NCBI GenBank assembly: GCA_014238055.1
Contig: JABABV010000006.1
Coordinates: 1 to 53,163, forward strand
DNA from: Mycoplasmatales bacterium
GTDB taxonomy: Bacteria; Bacillota_I; Bacilli_A; Mycoplasmatales; JABABV01
Direction of reading: 5' to 3'
Length of the DNA: 53,163 nucleotides
The stretch's first letter is position 1. Each line of letters begins with the position of its first letter. Below the pieces are notes generated by a model. It searched no databases. It saw only the letters and a list, made by a program, of their open reading frames with translations, and was not told where the DNA came from. This document shows positions 9,667 through 19,554 of this stretch, one piece after another. A program made the translations under genes and the position numbers.

Positions 9667-10386
9667 ATGACTATGCTTTCACAAACATTAACTGAAAATT
9701 TAGAAAATAATTTATTGGTAATTTTATTTATTTTATCTATAAATATTTTATTTTTAATTATAATAAAAATTTCAATATCTTCAAGAGATCGTAAATATAA
9801 CAGTTTAATTGATAATCTAAATTATACTGGTATCCAAGTTATTGATAAAATTTCAAAAATATTAAAATTTGATAATAATAATTTAATTAATTTAATAATT
9901 TCCAAAAAATTACCTAATTTTAAAAAATATCGTTATAACAATAGCGTTCTTTCTAATGCTTTTGCAGTTAATTTGTTATCACATGCTTTAATTTTTTCGA
10001 AAAAAAATTGAGAATATTTGATTACTTTTGTAATTTTTTCAAAAACTTTTATTCGTATAACGTGGGTATTTTTATATATTTCTATATATATGTTTATATT
10101 TTATAATTTAAAAGATTATATCTATATTCCGTTAGTAATAATTTTAATTTTATTAGTAACTTCAATAATCTTTTCTGTTTTAGAGTTCGATAGACATTCA
10201 TCAGTTCTACAAAGAATTATCTATGAACATCTAAATTACAATAGTGAAGAAATTAAAAAAATCCAAAAAATAAATATTTGAATTCGTTGAAATGATTTTA
10301 TATCAATTATTATTGAAAGTAGTTTTATTTTAATGTTTACAATTTCTGCTTTTAAATGATGTTATAAATTCATATTACGTAATTAA
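9667..10386 (+). CDS. YugP-like membrane protein lacking the metalloprotease motif
   Basis: Membrane protein of 239 residues. Segment by segment it resembles the YugP family of membrane zinc metallopeptidases (Pfam Zn_peptidase_2): an N-terminal helix, a Y-x-L-x-x-x-x-TG segment followed by a 'V-I-D-K-I' helix, a central segment, two further helices, then a 'VLEFDRHSSVLQ' segment where YugP has LPVEFNAS. The central HEVGHAL zinc motif is replaced by NLLSHAL, so the first metal-binding His and catalytic Glu are gone. One TGA (Trp) at 10009-10011 is read through. Assignment is from remembered family pattern, not a search. If correct, this copy is catalytically dead or does something else. An unrelated membrane protein is the alternative. 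Confidence 0.55.
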
Positions 10387-10395
10387 GGAGGTCTA

Positions 10396-10995
10396 ATGAT
10401 TAATAGATCTATAACTAATTGATTGTACCAACTATCAATTTCTAAAAATAATTTATTATTAATGAACTATCGTTTATTAAAAATTTCTGATCAAGAAATT
10501 ATTATTATTTTACAAATCCAAAATATGATTGACAATAATCTAATCATTAATCCTCATAAGATTTCTGAAATGATTGAATTAGAAGAAGAAGGCGTTGATT
10601 TAATAATTGACCAATTAGTAGAAAAGCAATTATTAACTATTAGAGCTAAAAACAATCGAATAATTTTTAACTTTAATAAACTATATATTAAAATGCTTAA
10701 ACTAATTAATGATAACGAAGGTACTTTTCCTCAAGTTTATTATTATGTATTAATTGATCAACTAGAAACTTTATTGAACAGACCTCTTTTAGATAAAGAA
10801 ATCATTGAATTAAATTCTAAATTCAAAACTCGCGATGCTTTTAAAAATATTAATAATATTTTAGCTAAAGCGCACGCTAACAATAATTTAATAAAACCTT
10901 TCACTATTGATTGAATTTATAATTTAAGAAACGTAGAAGCGCTTCGTTATCAAGACAACAACAATAACTTAGACTATAATTGACTCGAAGAATAG
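10396..10995 (+). CDS. dnaD: DnaD-like replication initiation protein
   Basis: Primosome component acting with DnaB and DnaI in helicase loading. The 199-residue protein has an N-terminal winged-helix-like region with LLLMNYRLLKISDQEIIIIL, resembling the DnaD start (LLL-NY--L-(L/I)S--E), and a shorter, diverged C-terminal part. Strong support is position: dnaD followed closely by recU is conserved in Bacillus. An AAGGAGGT ribosome-binding site precedes ATG 10396. Its end overlaps the convergent recU by 27 nt. TGA encodes Trp at residues 9, 169 and 196. Confidence 0.75.
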
Positions 10996-11448
10996 TTCTA
11001 AATTTAAAATACCTGGAAAAATAATTTCTATTTCTTGACCTAGTTTTGCAATAGTAGTTATTTTTATTTTTGGATTTTTTTGATAAAGATCTAATAGTTG
11101 TTGACCACCTAAGACGAAAAAGCGTTCTTGTTCAACGAAATAAATAAAAATAAAAACTTGCGCCTTTAATTTTAAAAGGCTTTTTATTTTTATTATCTGA
11201 TCGTTTGAAAAGTTAGTTTTCGAAAGAGTTTCTTTAGTTTTAACACTTTTAGCTTCGATCGCTATAAATTGACCTTTAAAAACGCCATAATAATCTAAAT
11301 TACCTTTATCGCCGATAGAAATTTTGTTTTTGTTTTTTAACGATATAACTTTTAAAGAATATTTAAATAAAAAACAAACTTCTTCAGAATTATAAAATCT
11401 AATAGTTTTATTAATTAGTTCTTCAAAATATTTACCAAAATTTTTCAT
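10969..11448 (-). CDS. recU: Holliday junction resolvase RecU
   Basis: Endonuclease that cuts four-way junctions during recombination and chromosome segregation. The 159-residue protein begins with NFGKYFEELIN, then has GNLDYYGVFKGQFIAIEAK with the acidic and lysine residues of the RecU active site (about residues 50-68), followed by conserved QI-KI and GG-Q-L segments. A GGAGG ribosome-binding site precedes the ATG at 11448. It is convergent with, and overlaps, dnaD. Confidence 0.93.
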   Translation of the reverse strand: MKNFGKYFEELINKTIRFYNSEEVCFLFKYSLKVISLKNKNKISIGDKGNLDYYGVFKGQFIAIEAKSVKTKETLSKTNFSNDQIIKIKSLLKLKAQVFIFIYFVEQERFFVLGGQQLLDLYQKNPKIKITTIAKLGQEIEIIFPGILNLELFFESIIV

Positions 11449-11575
11449 AAATTACCTCCAATAGTCGTTTTAAAATAATGATTTTAGTATAAATATGATA
11501 TGATAGTAGTAATATAATATAAGAAAAAATTATAAAAATGATAATTAATTTATTATAAGAGAGGTTATCGATAAA

Positions 11576-11929
11576 ATGAAATTAAAAAAATTAGATGATT
11601 CATCAATTTTAAAAAAAGATTTTAATATTAGTATGCCAGGATATAACACCTTTGAAGTTGACTATTTTTTAGACCAAATTATTGAAGATTATAAATATTA
11701 TAATAATTATGTTGAAACTTTAAATTTTGAAAACGATACTAATTTAAAAATTATCGAATCCTTGCATCAAAAAATTAATAAATTAGAAATGAATAATAAA
11801 TTGCTGTTAGAAAAATTAAAAGATTTAGATAATCTTGGTTACAATAATTTAGAGATTATTAAAAGAATCAACGTTTTAGAAGAAGCTTTAAATCAAAAAA
11901 TTCAAACTTCATCTACTGACAAAACTTAA
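11576..11929 (+). CDS. gpsB: DivIVA/GpsB-family cell-division protein
   Basis: Coiled-coil protein of 117 residues. The N-terminal membrane-binding domain carries the signature MPGYNTFEVDYFLDQIIEDY (about residues 20-39), followed by a coiled coil. GpsB coordinates septal and peripheral growth in walled Firmicutes; in a wall-less cell its role is unclear. Position just upstream of rnpB and near recU matches the Bacillus order, which favours GpsB over DivIVA. A GAGAGGT ribosome-binding site lies upstream of ATG 11576. Confidence 0.85.
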   Translation: MKLKKLDDSSILKKDFNISMPGYNTFEVDYFLDQIIEDYKYYNNYVETLNFENDTNLKIIESLHQKINKLEMNNKLLLEKLKDLDNLGYNNLEIIKRINVLEEALNQKIQTSSTDKT

Positions 11930-11994
11930 TAACAATTAATAATTAATTGTTAAATCTTTTATTATCGAATAAAATAAATTCCTAATAAATTACT

Positions 11995-12020
11995 AAACTT
12001 AACTAATGTTAAGTTTTTTT
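11995..12020 (+). terminator. Rho-independent terminator after gpsB
   Basis: Arms AAACTTAAC (11995-12003) and GTTAAGTTT (12008-12016) around TAAT, then a run of T. The rest of the roughly 220-nt gap to rnpB is AT-rich and holds only the rnpB promoter. Confidence 0.8.
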
Positions 12021-12113
12021 AATTATTAATCCGTTATCGATAGCTTATTGTAAATTTTGTAATATTTTTAAGATCAATAAAAATCATATATAGATAAAAA
12101 TAATCATAAAAAC

Positions 12114-12142
12114 TTGTCTTTTTTGTAAAATTTTGGTATTAT
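12114..12142 (+). promoter_or_regulatory. rnpB promoter
   Basis: TTGTCT (12114-12119) and TATTAT (12137-12142) separated by 17 bp. The expected start of transcription coincides with the first base-paired nucleotide of the RNase P RNA. Confidence 0.75.
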
Positions 12143-12148
12143 TAAACA

Positions 12149-12537
12149 GTTAATATCGGTGTCAATCGCTGCTACTTACATTTAATTATGTAATTGTAGT
12201 AGAGGAAAGTCCGTGCTCACATATTCTGAGATGAATAAAATGTTTGTGCCAAAGGAATTAACTTTGGGTAGATATTTAATATTTAACGGCGAAATGATTT
12301 TCTAAGGTTTTTGGACTATGAATTGATTTTTGTAAAGTGCCACAGAGACGATTTTATTAAGAAATTAATAAGCTGAAACGCGGTAAACCCCACAAGTGAG
12401 AAACCCAAATTATGGTAGGGGAGTCAAATTTAAAGAAATGAATTTAAATTTGAAAACTAATTTAATTAGTTTAGATAAATGATTGACGTTAATTTTTGAT
12501 TAAATTAATAACAAAACGCGGCTTACAAGATATTTAC
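12149..12537 (+). ncRNA. rnpB: RNase P RNA
   Basis: Catalytic RNA that removes 5' leaders from tRNA precursors. Conserved elements are in order: the 5' block GAGGAAAGTCCGTGCTC, CAGAGACGA, the GGTAAACCCC-GAGAAACCCAAA block, and the 3' block ACAAAACGCGGCTTACA. The ends pair as helix P1 (GTTAATATC at 12149-12157 with GATATTTAC at 12529-12537, one mismatch). Roughly 390 nt is a normal length for the Bacillus-type (type B) RNA. End positions are inferred from P1, good to a few bases. Confidence 0.95.
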
Positions 12538-12575
12538 AAAACAAAAAAAGCACTTAGTGCTTTTTTTGTTTTGTA
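12535..12575 (+). terminator. rnpB terminator
   Basis: Long near-perfect inverted repeat centred on GCACTTAGTGC, with the upstream A-rich arm mirrored by the downstream T-rich arm. It directly abuts the end of RNase P RNA. Confidence 0.85.
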
Positions 12576-12584
12576 TGGTATAAT
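12576..12584 (+). promoter_or_regulatory. Extended -10 promoter
   Basis: TGGTATAAT, an extended -10 box (TGnTATAAT), just after the rnpB terminator and 70 nt before ATG 12655. No convincing -35 box. Confidence 0.6.
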
Positions 12585-12654
12585 TTTTATTAAGAATATT
12601 TCAAACCGGTAAACAAGATTAAAAAATATTAAATTTTTAGGTGTTGGTGTAACT

Positions 12655-12954
12655 ATGACAGATGAAAAAAGAAAAGATATTGCAGATTTAGAAATGGAAT
12701 TTTTCAAAGAGGACATTAAAAATACTATTGAACCTGCTTCAATATTTAAAAAAATGAAATATATTGAAACTGACGATTCTAATATTGCAAAAGATTCTGT
12801 AAACTCTGATATTAGTTGAAAAGATTATTCTTTAGAAGAAACAAAAGCAGATTTAGAAAAAAAAGCTAAAATTCGTAAACAAATATTTTACTATACATTT
12901 ATTTTAACGATAATTATAATTACAGTTTTATTATTCATTTGAGCTAAAAAATAA
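12655..12954 (+). CDS. Hypothetical small tail-anchored protein
   Basis: Unrecognised 99-residue protein: an acidic, hydrophilic N-terminal part and one C-terminal membrane helix (about residues 77-96) ending WAKK, where Trp is TGA. The ribosome-binding site is weak (AGGTG about a dozen nt upstream). It is first in a run of small membrane genes leading to pgsA, 28 nt before the next gene. The topology suggests a cytoplasmic domain held at the membrane. Confidence 0.7.
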
Positions 12955-12982
12955 ATTAATTAGTAAATAATCAGGAGTTAAG

Positions 12983-13495
12983 ATGAAAACATGATTAATG
13001 ATGGGTCTAATAGTTGTTGGATTAATTGGATTTGTAATCTATACAACTATTAGAGATAAAAAGAAAAACAAAACTAGTCGTAAAGACTATAACAATTTGA
13101 TGAGTGATGCAAACATTAAACGCGATGAGTTAATGATGGAATTATTATCAATCATTAAATTAAATGAATCTGACTTAAAAGAATTTAAACCGTCTATCGG
13201 GAAATTTCCAATGAGTACGATCGTTAATAAATCAAAAATATTAGTTACTAATTTAAAGAATTCAAAAGCTTTTGCAACAGCAATTAAATTAGAAATCAAT
13301 AATTTAGAACTAACGAATATTTTTGAAGAATTATTAGAAATTCGTTCAAATCATTGAAATAAAAAATGTAAAGATGTTTTAACGATGGTTGAAGAATACG
13401 TTAATAAATTTGTCGATGTAGAATATGACAATAAAGTACAATATTTAGCTGTTTTAAAACGTTATCGTAAAATTTGAGACGAAATCAAAGTTTAA
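12983..13495 (+). CDS. Hypothetical N-terminally anchored membrane protein
   Basis: Unrecognised 170-residue protein with an N-terminal membrane helix (about residues 5-20, GLIVVGLIGFVIY) followed by a lysine-rich stop and a helical hydrophilic domain of about 145 residues. CAGGAGT precedes ATG 12983. TGA encodes Trp at residues 4, 125 and 164. It sits between two other genes of the pgsA block and is probably cotranscribed with them. No function can be given. Confidence 0.75.
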
Positions 13496-13523
13496 TTAAC
13501 TAAATATTAAAGGAAGTGACGAA

Positions 13524-14162
13524 ATGCAAAAATTAAATCTTGCTAATAAAATTACTTGTTTTCGAATTTTTTTATTAATTCCAATAATATTATTGTTATT
13601 AATTCCAAGCTGAGAAAATGATTGACTTAAAAGCGTTAATTATGATTTTACTAATATTAACTCAATTTGCTTTTTTATAGCTGGAATATTGTTTCTATTA
13701 GCATCTTTAAGCGATTTTATAGATGGGTATGTTGCACGTAAATATAATATGGTAACTACTTTGGGAAAATTTTTAGATCCTATTGCCGATAAAATAATCG
13801 TTAATAGTGTTTTTATCATTTTTGCCTTTTACCATTTAGTTCCTGTCTGAATCGTAGTTTTAATGATTTTACGCGATGTAATCGTTAATGCTTTAAGAAT
13901 GTTACTTGCTAAAAATAATAAAGTTTTAGCAGCTGATAATTTAGGTAAATTAAAAACAGTCTTTCAATTTATTGGTATTTTAATATTATTCTTTATATTC
14001 CCTATTAACCATTATATTAATAGTTGAGATAATTTTATGCCATTAACTAACGATTGATGACTTTGAGTATTAAATATACCAATTATAATTAGTTTATTTT
14101 TTAGCTATTGAAGTGGTTATAATTATATCAAGGGCGGATACGCGGCTTTTAAAAATAAATAA
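13524..14162 (+). CDS. pgsA: CDP-diacylglycerol-glycerol-3-phosphate 3-phosphatidyltransferase
   Basis: Makes phosphatidylglycerophosphate, the committed step to phosphatidylglycerol and cardiolipin. The 212-residue multi-span membrane protein carries the complete CDP-alcohol phosphotransferase signature D-x2-DG-x2-AR-x8-G-x3-D-x3-D at residues 64-89. AAGGAAG precedes ATG 13524. Its Trp residues are all TGA. The pgsA-recA-ymdB-miaB order follows the Bacillus chromosome, with unrelated small genes inserted. Confidence 0.95.
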
Positions 14163-14191
14163 GCAAAGATCAAGAATGGATTTGATAAAAT

Positions 14192-14611
14192 ATGATTAAA
14201 AATAAAACCGAAGAAGCTGTGACTTCAGAAAATAATTACGTTAATCTTAGCGAACTGAAAAGGAAAAGGTATAATAAAAGAGTACCCATTGCTAAAAAGA
14301 AAATAGCTAAACTAACTAAAAAGAGAAATCTTAAATTAACAAAATTAGAAAATAAGTTATCACATTTAAAATCTAACAATAGTAATGAAAAACATATTAT
14401 TAAAGTTAATAAAAAAATTAATAAAGCTAAAAAGAAGATTGCCAAAATTAATTCACAACATTTAACTTGAGAAGAAATGGTAGATCGTTATTACTTTAAA
14501 CTTTTATTAGTTAAAATATTTTTTGCAATAGCCGTTGCTTTTTCTATCTTTGTGATTATCGATGGATACATTGAAGTTAAAGATTTTAATCCTTTAAAAC
14601 CTTTCACATAA
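14192..14611 (+). CDS. Hypothetical lysine-rich membrane protein
   Basis: Unrecognised 139-residue protein. Residues about 23-90 are extremely lysine-rich with a heptad-like pattern, probably a basic coiled coil. A membrane helix at about 105-125 (LVKIFFAIAVAFSIFVIID) and a short tail follow. Trp (TGA) appears once, just before the helix. The ribosome-binding site is weak (AATGGA). The basic domain could bind nucleic acid or phospholipid head groups; this is speculation. Confidence 0.65.
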
Positions 14612-14637
14612 AATAAATTTATAAATGAGGTAATAAA

Positions 14638-14940
14638 ATGAATTTAAAAATACATTATGCAAACCACAAACCTGATCATGATATAAACGGATATATTGAA
14701 GAACAATTACTTTCTCTAAATAAATATAGTAGTTTCCATGAACACGATCGTATCAATGTTGATATTCAAATTCATAAAGAAAATGCTTGTGAAATTAAAA
14801 TCCATATCTTTTTACAACATCATCACGAAATTATCGCTAGCGCTAACAATAATGATATTAAAACTTCTATTAATCAAGTTATTAAAAAATTAGTAACTCA
14901 ATTAAAAAATTTAAAAGATAAAAGAACTGCTAATCATTAA
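14638..14940 (+). CDS. hpf: Ribosome hibernation/stability factor, HPF/RaiA family (short form)
   Basis: Protein of 100 residues with the family's beta-alpha-beta-beta-beta-alpha layout: LKIHYANHKPDHDINGYIEE, then VDIQIHKENACEIKIHIFL and ASANNNDIKTSINQVIKKL. Members bind the 30S subunit in the mRNA/tRNA channel and silence or protect idle ribosomes. Length matches the short class, without the long-form C-terminal dimerisation domain. AATGAGGT precedes ATG 14638, and a terminator follows directly. Confidence 0.85.
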   Translation: MNLKIHYANHKPDHDINGYIEEQLLSLNKYSSFHEHDRINVDIQIHKENACEIKIHIFLQHHHEIIASANNNDIKTSINQVIKKLVTQLKNLKDKRTANH

Positions 14941-14945
14941 AAAAT

Positions 14946-14970
14946 AAAAAAGGGAATTTTCCCTTTTTTT
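14946..14970 (+). terminator. Rho-independent terminator after hpf
   Basis: AAAAAAGGGAA followed by TTTTCCCTTTTTTT, a short GC stem in A/T-rich arms with a T-run. It separates hpf from recA. Confidence 0.8.
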
Positions 14971-14999
14971 TATATATTATTTGTAAGGGGTTGTGATCA

Positions 15000-15968
15000 A
15001 TGAACAATAAATTAAATCAATTAATCACTCAATTACAAAAAAATTACGGCAAAGAAACGATTAATATTAGTAGTAGTTATAAAAACATTAAAGTCTCCAC
15101 TGTTAGTAGTGGTAGTTTTATTTTAGACAATATTTTAGGGGGCGGTTATCCACGAGGTCGAGTTATCGAAATTTTTGGACCAGCTGCGTCGGGAAAAACG
15201 ACAATGACACTTCATGCGATTTCATCGATCCAAAAAAATAATGAAATCGCTGCTTTCATAGACGTTGAAAATGCACTAGATATGGAATATGCTAAAACGA
15301 TCGGTGTTAACGTTGATGATTTAATTATTTCTCAACCTAATCACGCTGAACAAGCTTTTTCAATTATAGAAGACTTGATCAAAAGTAATGTTGTTGGGTT
15401 AATAGTTATCGATTCAGTAGCAGCTTTAGTTCCTGAAGCAGAATTAAAAGGCGAAATTAGCGATAATACGATCGCTTTGCAAGCTCGCTTAATGTCGAAA
15501 GCTCTACGTCGATTAACGAATATGATTAATAAAAACAATATTATTATCATTTTTATTAATCAATTACGTGAGAAAGTTGGCGTTATTTTTGGTAATCCCG
15601 AAATAACGCCAGGAGGACGTTCACTTAAATTTTATGCATCTCAAAGAATCGAAATTAGAAAATCGCAAAATATCACCGTTAAAGGGGAAATAACAGGTAT
15701 AACAGTAAAAGCTAAAGTAGTTAAAAATAAAATCAATGTTCCTTTTAAAAAAGCTGTTATTGAGATATTGTTTAACGGCGGTATAAGCATTAATAATGAA
15801 TATATTAATATCGCTATTGAAAACAATATTATTTTACAAAATGGTAGTTGATATAGTTATAAAAATAAAAAGATTGGTCCTGGAAAAGAAAGATTATATT
15901 TATGGGCAAAAGATAATTCTGCCGAAATGAAAGAAATAGAAAAAGCAATAAAAAAATTAAAATTATAA
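15000..15968 (+). CDS. recA: Recombinase RecA
   Basis: ATP-dependent strand-exchange protein for homologous recombination and repair. The 322-residue protein is complete over the core: Walker A GPAASGKTT (residues 60-68), Walker B LIVIDSVAAL (D138), GEISDNTIALQARLMSKALR, INQLREKVGVIFGNPE and TPGGRSLKFYASQRIEIR. The C-terminal tail is short. One TGA (Trp) at 15849-15851 must be read through. It shows no truncation, unlike the recA reported broken in Spiroplasma citri. AAGGGG precedes ATG 15000. Confidence 0.97.
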
Positions 15969-15992
15969 TTGTTATATTTTTAATTTATTATT

Positions 15993-16001
15993 TGTTATAA
16001 T
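15993..16001 (+). promoter_or_regulatory. Extended -10 promoter of ymdB
   Basis: TGTTATAAT 39 nt before ATG 16040, with no clear -35 box. Same form as the boxes near 12576, 16916, 19977 and 21307. Confidence 0.6.
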
Positions 16002-16039
16002 AATATAATAGTAATTAATGAAAGAAGGGATAAGTTCTA

Positions 16040-16837
16040 ATGAGAATTTTATTTATTGGTGACATTTATGCCGAAACAGGTTTAAAAATGTTACAACGTT
16101 ATTTACCAAGAATTCGTAAAGATTATAAAATAAACTTTACGATTGTAAATGGTGAAAATATCTCTACTAGTGGAAAAGGTATTAAAAAAAGCGAATATTT
16201 CGCATTAAAAGATCTTGAAGTTGATTGTGTAACTTTAGGAAATCATACTTGATTCAGAGATGAAACTAAAAAATTAATCGATGAAGTTAGTGATTTATTA
16301 AGACCAGCTAACTCAAATATTCATCAACCTGGTAAAGGAACACAATTGTTTAATGTTGGAAATACAAAAATTCGTGTTACTTCTTTAATGGGTCGTACTT
16401 TCATGGCTGATTTATCAGATAATCCGTTTTGTAAGTTAGACGATATCTTAAAAGATGATAATTCTGATATTCATATCGTTGACATTCACGCTGAAGCAAC
16501 TAGTGAAAAAGTTGCACTTGCAGCTGAATTTGATGGACGTGTTCAAGCAGTTATCGGAACTCATACTCATGTTCAAACTGCCGATGAAAGAGTTTTACCT
16601 AAAGGAACAGCTTTCTTAACTGATGCTGGAATGACGGGTCCTTATGATAGCGCTATCGGTGCTGATTTAGAAGCTGTTATATATCGCTTAAAAACTGGTA
16701 TGCCTCGAAGATTTGTACCAGCTAAAGGTCCTGCTCAATTATGTGGTTTAATTATGGAATTTAGCGGTTCAAAAGTTAGTCGTTTAAAAAGAATTTTTAT
16801 TTCTCCACAACGACCATACGAACCAAATAAATGATAA
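16040..16837 (+). CDS. ymdB: YmdB-type calcineurin-like metallophosphoesterase
   Basis: Protein of 265 residues of the family with 2',3'-cyclic-nucleotide phosphodiesterase activity (Bacillus YmdB). It starts RILFIGDIY, followed by NGEN, GNHTW (Trp by TGA), VDIHAEATSEK and GTHTHVQTADE, which supply the two-metal ligands. A further TGA just before TAA 16835-16837 adds a terminal Trp. GAAGGG precedes ATG 16040. In Bacillus rny lies directly upstream; here recA is the neighbour. Confidence 0.93.
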
Positions 16838-16881
16838 ACAACATTTATTTAAATTTCTAAAAAACATTTATAAAACGTAAG

Positions 16882-16908
16882 AAATAAAGATAATTCTTTA
16901 TTTTTTTT
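16882..16908 (+). terminator. Rho-independent terminator after ymdB
   Basis: Arms AAATAAAGA (16882-16890) and TCTTTATTT (16895-16903) around TAAT, then a T-run. The stem is AT-rich, so moderate confidence. Confidence 0.6.
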
Positions 16909-16915
16909 ATATTAA

Positions 16916-16924
16916 TGATATAAT
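16916..16924 (+). promoter_or_regulatory. Extended -10 promoter of miaB
   Basis: TGATATAAT directly after the ymdB terminator and 49 nt before ATG 16973. No clear -35 box. Confidence 0.6.
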
Positions 16925-16972
16925 TTTTACTGATTTTAAAATAAATAATTATCGATATAAAAGGGAGGGCTA

Positions 16973-18427
16973 ATGAAAAATTTAAATGAAAAAGTTGCCC
17001 ATTTTTTCAATAAACCATCTTACAAAGATGCTACTAAAAGAACTGAAAAAGCTAAAATATTAGAAGATGCTTATGAAATTCCTGTCAATATGGTAAATGC
17101 TGGAAAAGGGAAAACTTTTCACATTAGAACTTATGGTTGTCAGTCTAACGAAAGAGATACCGAAACTATGGGTGGTATTTTAGAAACTCTTGGTTATACT
17201 TGAATTCCTGAACTAGAAAAAGCTGATGTTGCTATTTTAAACACTTGTGCAATTAGAGAAAATGCTGAAAATAAAGTTTTTGGACAAATTGGATGATTGA
17301 AACCTTTAAAAAAAGAAAGACCTGATATGATTATCGGTGTCTGTGGTTGTATGGCGCAAGAAGAAGGTGTCGTTCAAAGAATCCTTTCTAAACATCCTGA
17401 AGTTGATTTAATATTTGGAACTCATAATATTCATATGTTACCTACTTATTTAGAAAGCGCTATGTTTTCTAAAAAAACAATTGTTAATGTTTGATCAAAA
17501 GAAGGTGACGTAGTTGAAAATTTACCAGTCACTAGAAAATCTAAGATTAAAGCTTATGTAAACATCATGTTTGGTTGCGATCATTTTTGTACTTATTGTA
17601 TCGTTCCCTACACTAGAGGTAAAGAACGCTCACGTGTTATGAAAGATATCGTAAATGAAGTCATCGAATTAAAAGAAGAAGGTTATAAAGAAGTTACTTT
17701 ATTAGGTCAAAACGTAAATTCATGAGCAAAAGATCTTGATAGTGATGATAAATTTTCTGACTTATTAGATGCTGTTGCTAAAACTGAAATTGAAAGAATT
17801 AGATTTACAACTTCTAATCCTTGAAATTTTACAGATGAACTAATTAACGTAATCACTAATAATAAAAATATTATGCCTCATATTCATTTACCTGCTCAAT
17901 CAGGTAATAATACTGTTTTACGTAGAATGGCCCGTCGAAATACAGTTGAAGAATATTTAGAAATTATTAGAAAAATCCGTATAGCTTCACCAAATATAGC
18001 TATTTCAACAGATTTAATCGTTGGTTTTCCAGGTGAAACACAAGCTCAATTCGAAGATACTTTAAAATTATATAAGGAAGTTAAATACGATACTGCTTAT
18101 ACATTTATTTATTCTAAACGAGAAAATACTCCTGCTATGCGTTTTAAAGATGTTGTTACTTTAGCGGAAAAATCTGCGAATTTGCAAACTTTAAACGAAC
18201 TAGTTAAAAAATATTCAAAAGAAAATAATGAAAAATGAATCGGTAAAACAGTTGATGTTTTAGTCGAAGGTCCTTCAAAAAGAAATGAAAATATTTTAAG
18301 CGGTTATTCACCACAATGAAAAGTTGTTAATTTTCCAAATAACGAAAATAAAGATATAATTGGTAAAATTATTAAAGTAAAGATAACGGAAGCGAAAAGA
18401 TTCTCACTTAACGGAGAATTAATTTAA
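16973..18427 (+). CDS. miaB: tRNA-2-methylthio-N6-dimethylallyladenosine synthase
   Basis: Radical-SAM enzyme that adds a methylthio group to i6A37 in tRNAs reading UNN codons. The 484-residue protein has an N-terminal [4Fe-4S] set (C56, C92, C126), the radical-SAM motif C202-x3-C206-x2-C209, and a C-terminal TRAM domain. Conserved QSGNN and VGFPGET segments are present. Several TGA Trp codons are read through. GGGAGG precedes ATG 16973. Full length argues it is functional. Confidence 0.96.
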
Positions 18428-18474
18428 AAAAGGTAAATCACATAAAATCTCCTATTAATAAGTGGAGGTGGATA

Positions 18475-19554
18475 GTGATTTTTTTTATGCACGACGATAT
18501 TGATCCGCAACAAATTAAACAAGACAAACATTTAACTATTATCGAATCAACACCAAAAGATAGTTTTGAATTAAATAATTGTATTATTGATTTCAATACT
18601 TCCTTATCTTATCCAAAATTTACTTTAAAATGGAACGTTTTAACTGCCTCAAGGGAAAATTATAATTTTTTCCTAACTATCAACGAAGCTAAGATTGTTG
18701 TTCCTAATGTACCTAATAACAAAAATAGAATGGACTTAGTTAGTGATTTTATAACTAAAGGTAAACTAACTTTTACAAATTTTTATAAATTTAATTTAGT
18801 AGTGGCAAAATCTAGTTCTAAAGACCCAGGATCAGATCCAGACAGTTATAAAAAAACATGGACTAAAAACGTTACTTTTAATTATGATTATTTAATTAAA
18901 ATTCCTCAAGACGGAATTGAAGATTTTTCTAAATTAATACCTTATAGATTCGACACTTTAAGTGGATCTTTGAATTCTCCAGAAAATTATTTTTTATCTT
19001 TACGATTTCCTAATTTTAATTTTGAACATCCAGTAATAGTTAAAAATGTAGTAAATTTATTATTTGATTCTCGTTTAGAATATGGTATTTCTGGAAGTTT
19101 TGGATTTCAAAATATATCTGTTCCTAAATTAAAATTCAGAAGCGATTCTCACGATTCGGAATCAGGTCTTAAATTCTCAACAATTAACATTAATAATAAA
19201 AGCTATTTTGATAAAGATGATTTTAAAATAAAGATAGGTTTAAATCCTGATGGACCTTCTTTTTCTGGAATCGCCTTAAGTCCAGATAGCGGTGGTAAGA
19301 CAGGTTTTTTAAATTATTCTTTAATTTTTAGTAATAAATTGTTCAATATAACTTTTAATATTGAACATAATATTTCAGTAAAACATTCAATCACCGATGG
19401 ACCTAATAAAATGTATGATATTGAAGAAGCTAAAAATGACTATAATGGTAACGAATATGAAGATAAATTTTTATTCTTATTAAAAAATTTAAATATTATA
19501 TTGAGTCAACCTTTAAATGAAAACACTATTTGAAAATATAAAGAAAAAATATAA
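18475..19554 (+). CDS. Unrecognised protein, first of an overlapping pair
   Basis: 359-residue protein of unknown family. The start is taken as GTG 18475, 5 nt after a strong GGAGGTG site; ATG 18487 in the same frame is the alternative. There is no convincing signal peptide or membrane segment. The sequence is rich in short alternating hydrophobic stretches, Asn, Ser and aromatic residues, suggesting a beta-sandwich-like protein (for example SGSFGFQNISVPKLKF). It has two TGG and one TGA Trp codons, a higher TGG share than its neighbours. Its 3' end overlaps the next gene by 38 nt. Nothing links it to miaB or acpP. It could also be a secreted protein that lost its export signal. Confidence 0.7.

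Noticed and set aside
15000-15968. Possible recA pseudogene, as reported for Spiroplasma citri
   Set aside because: The only interruption is a TGA, which is Trp here. All core motifs are present to a normal end.
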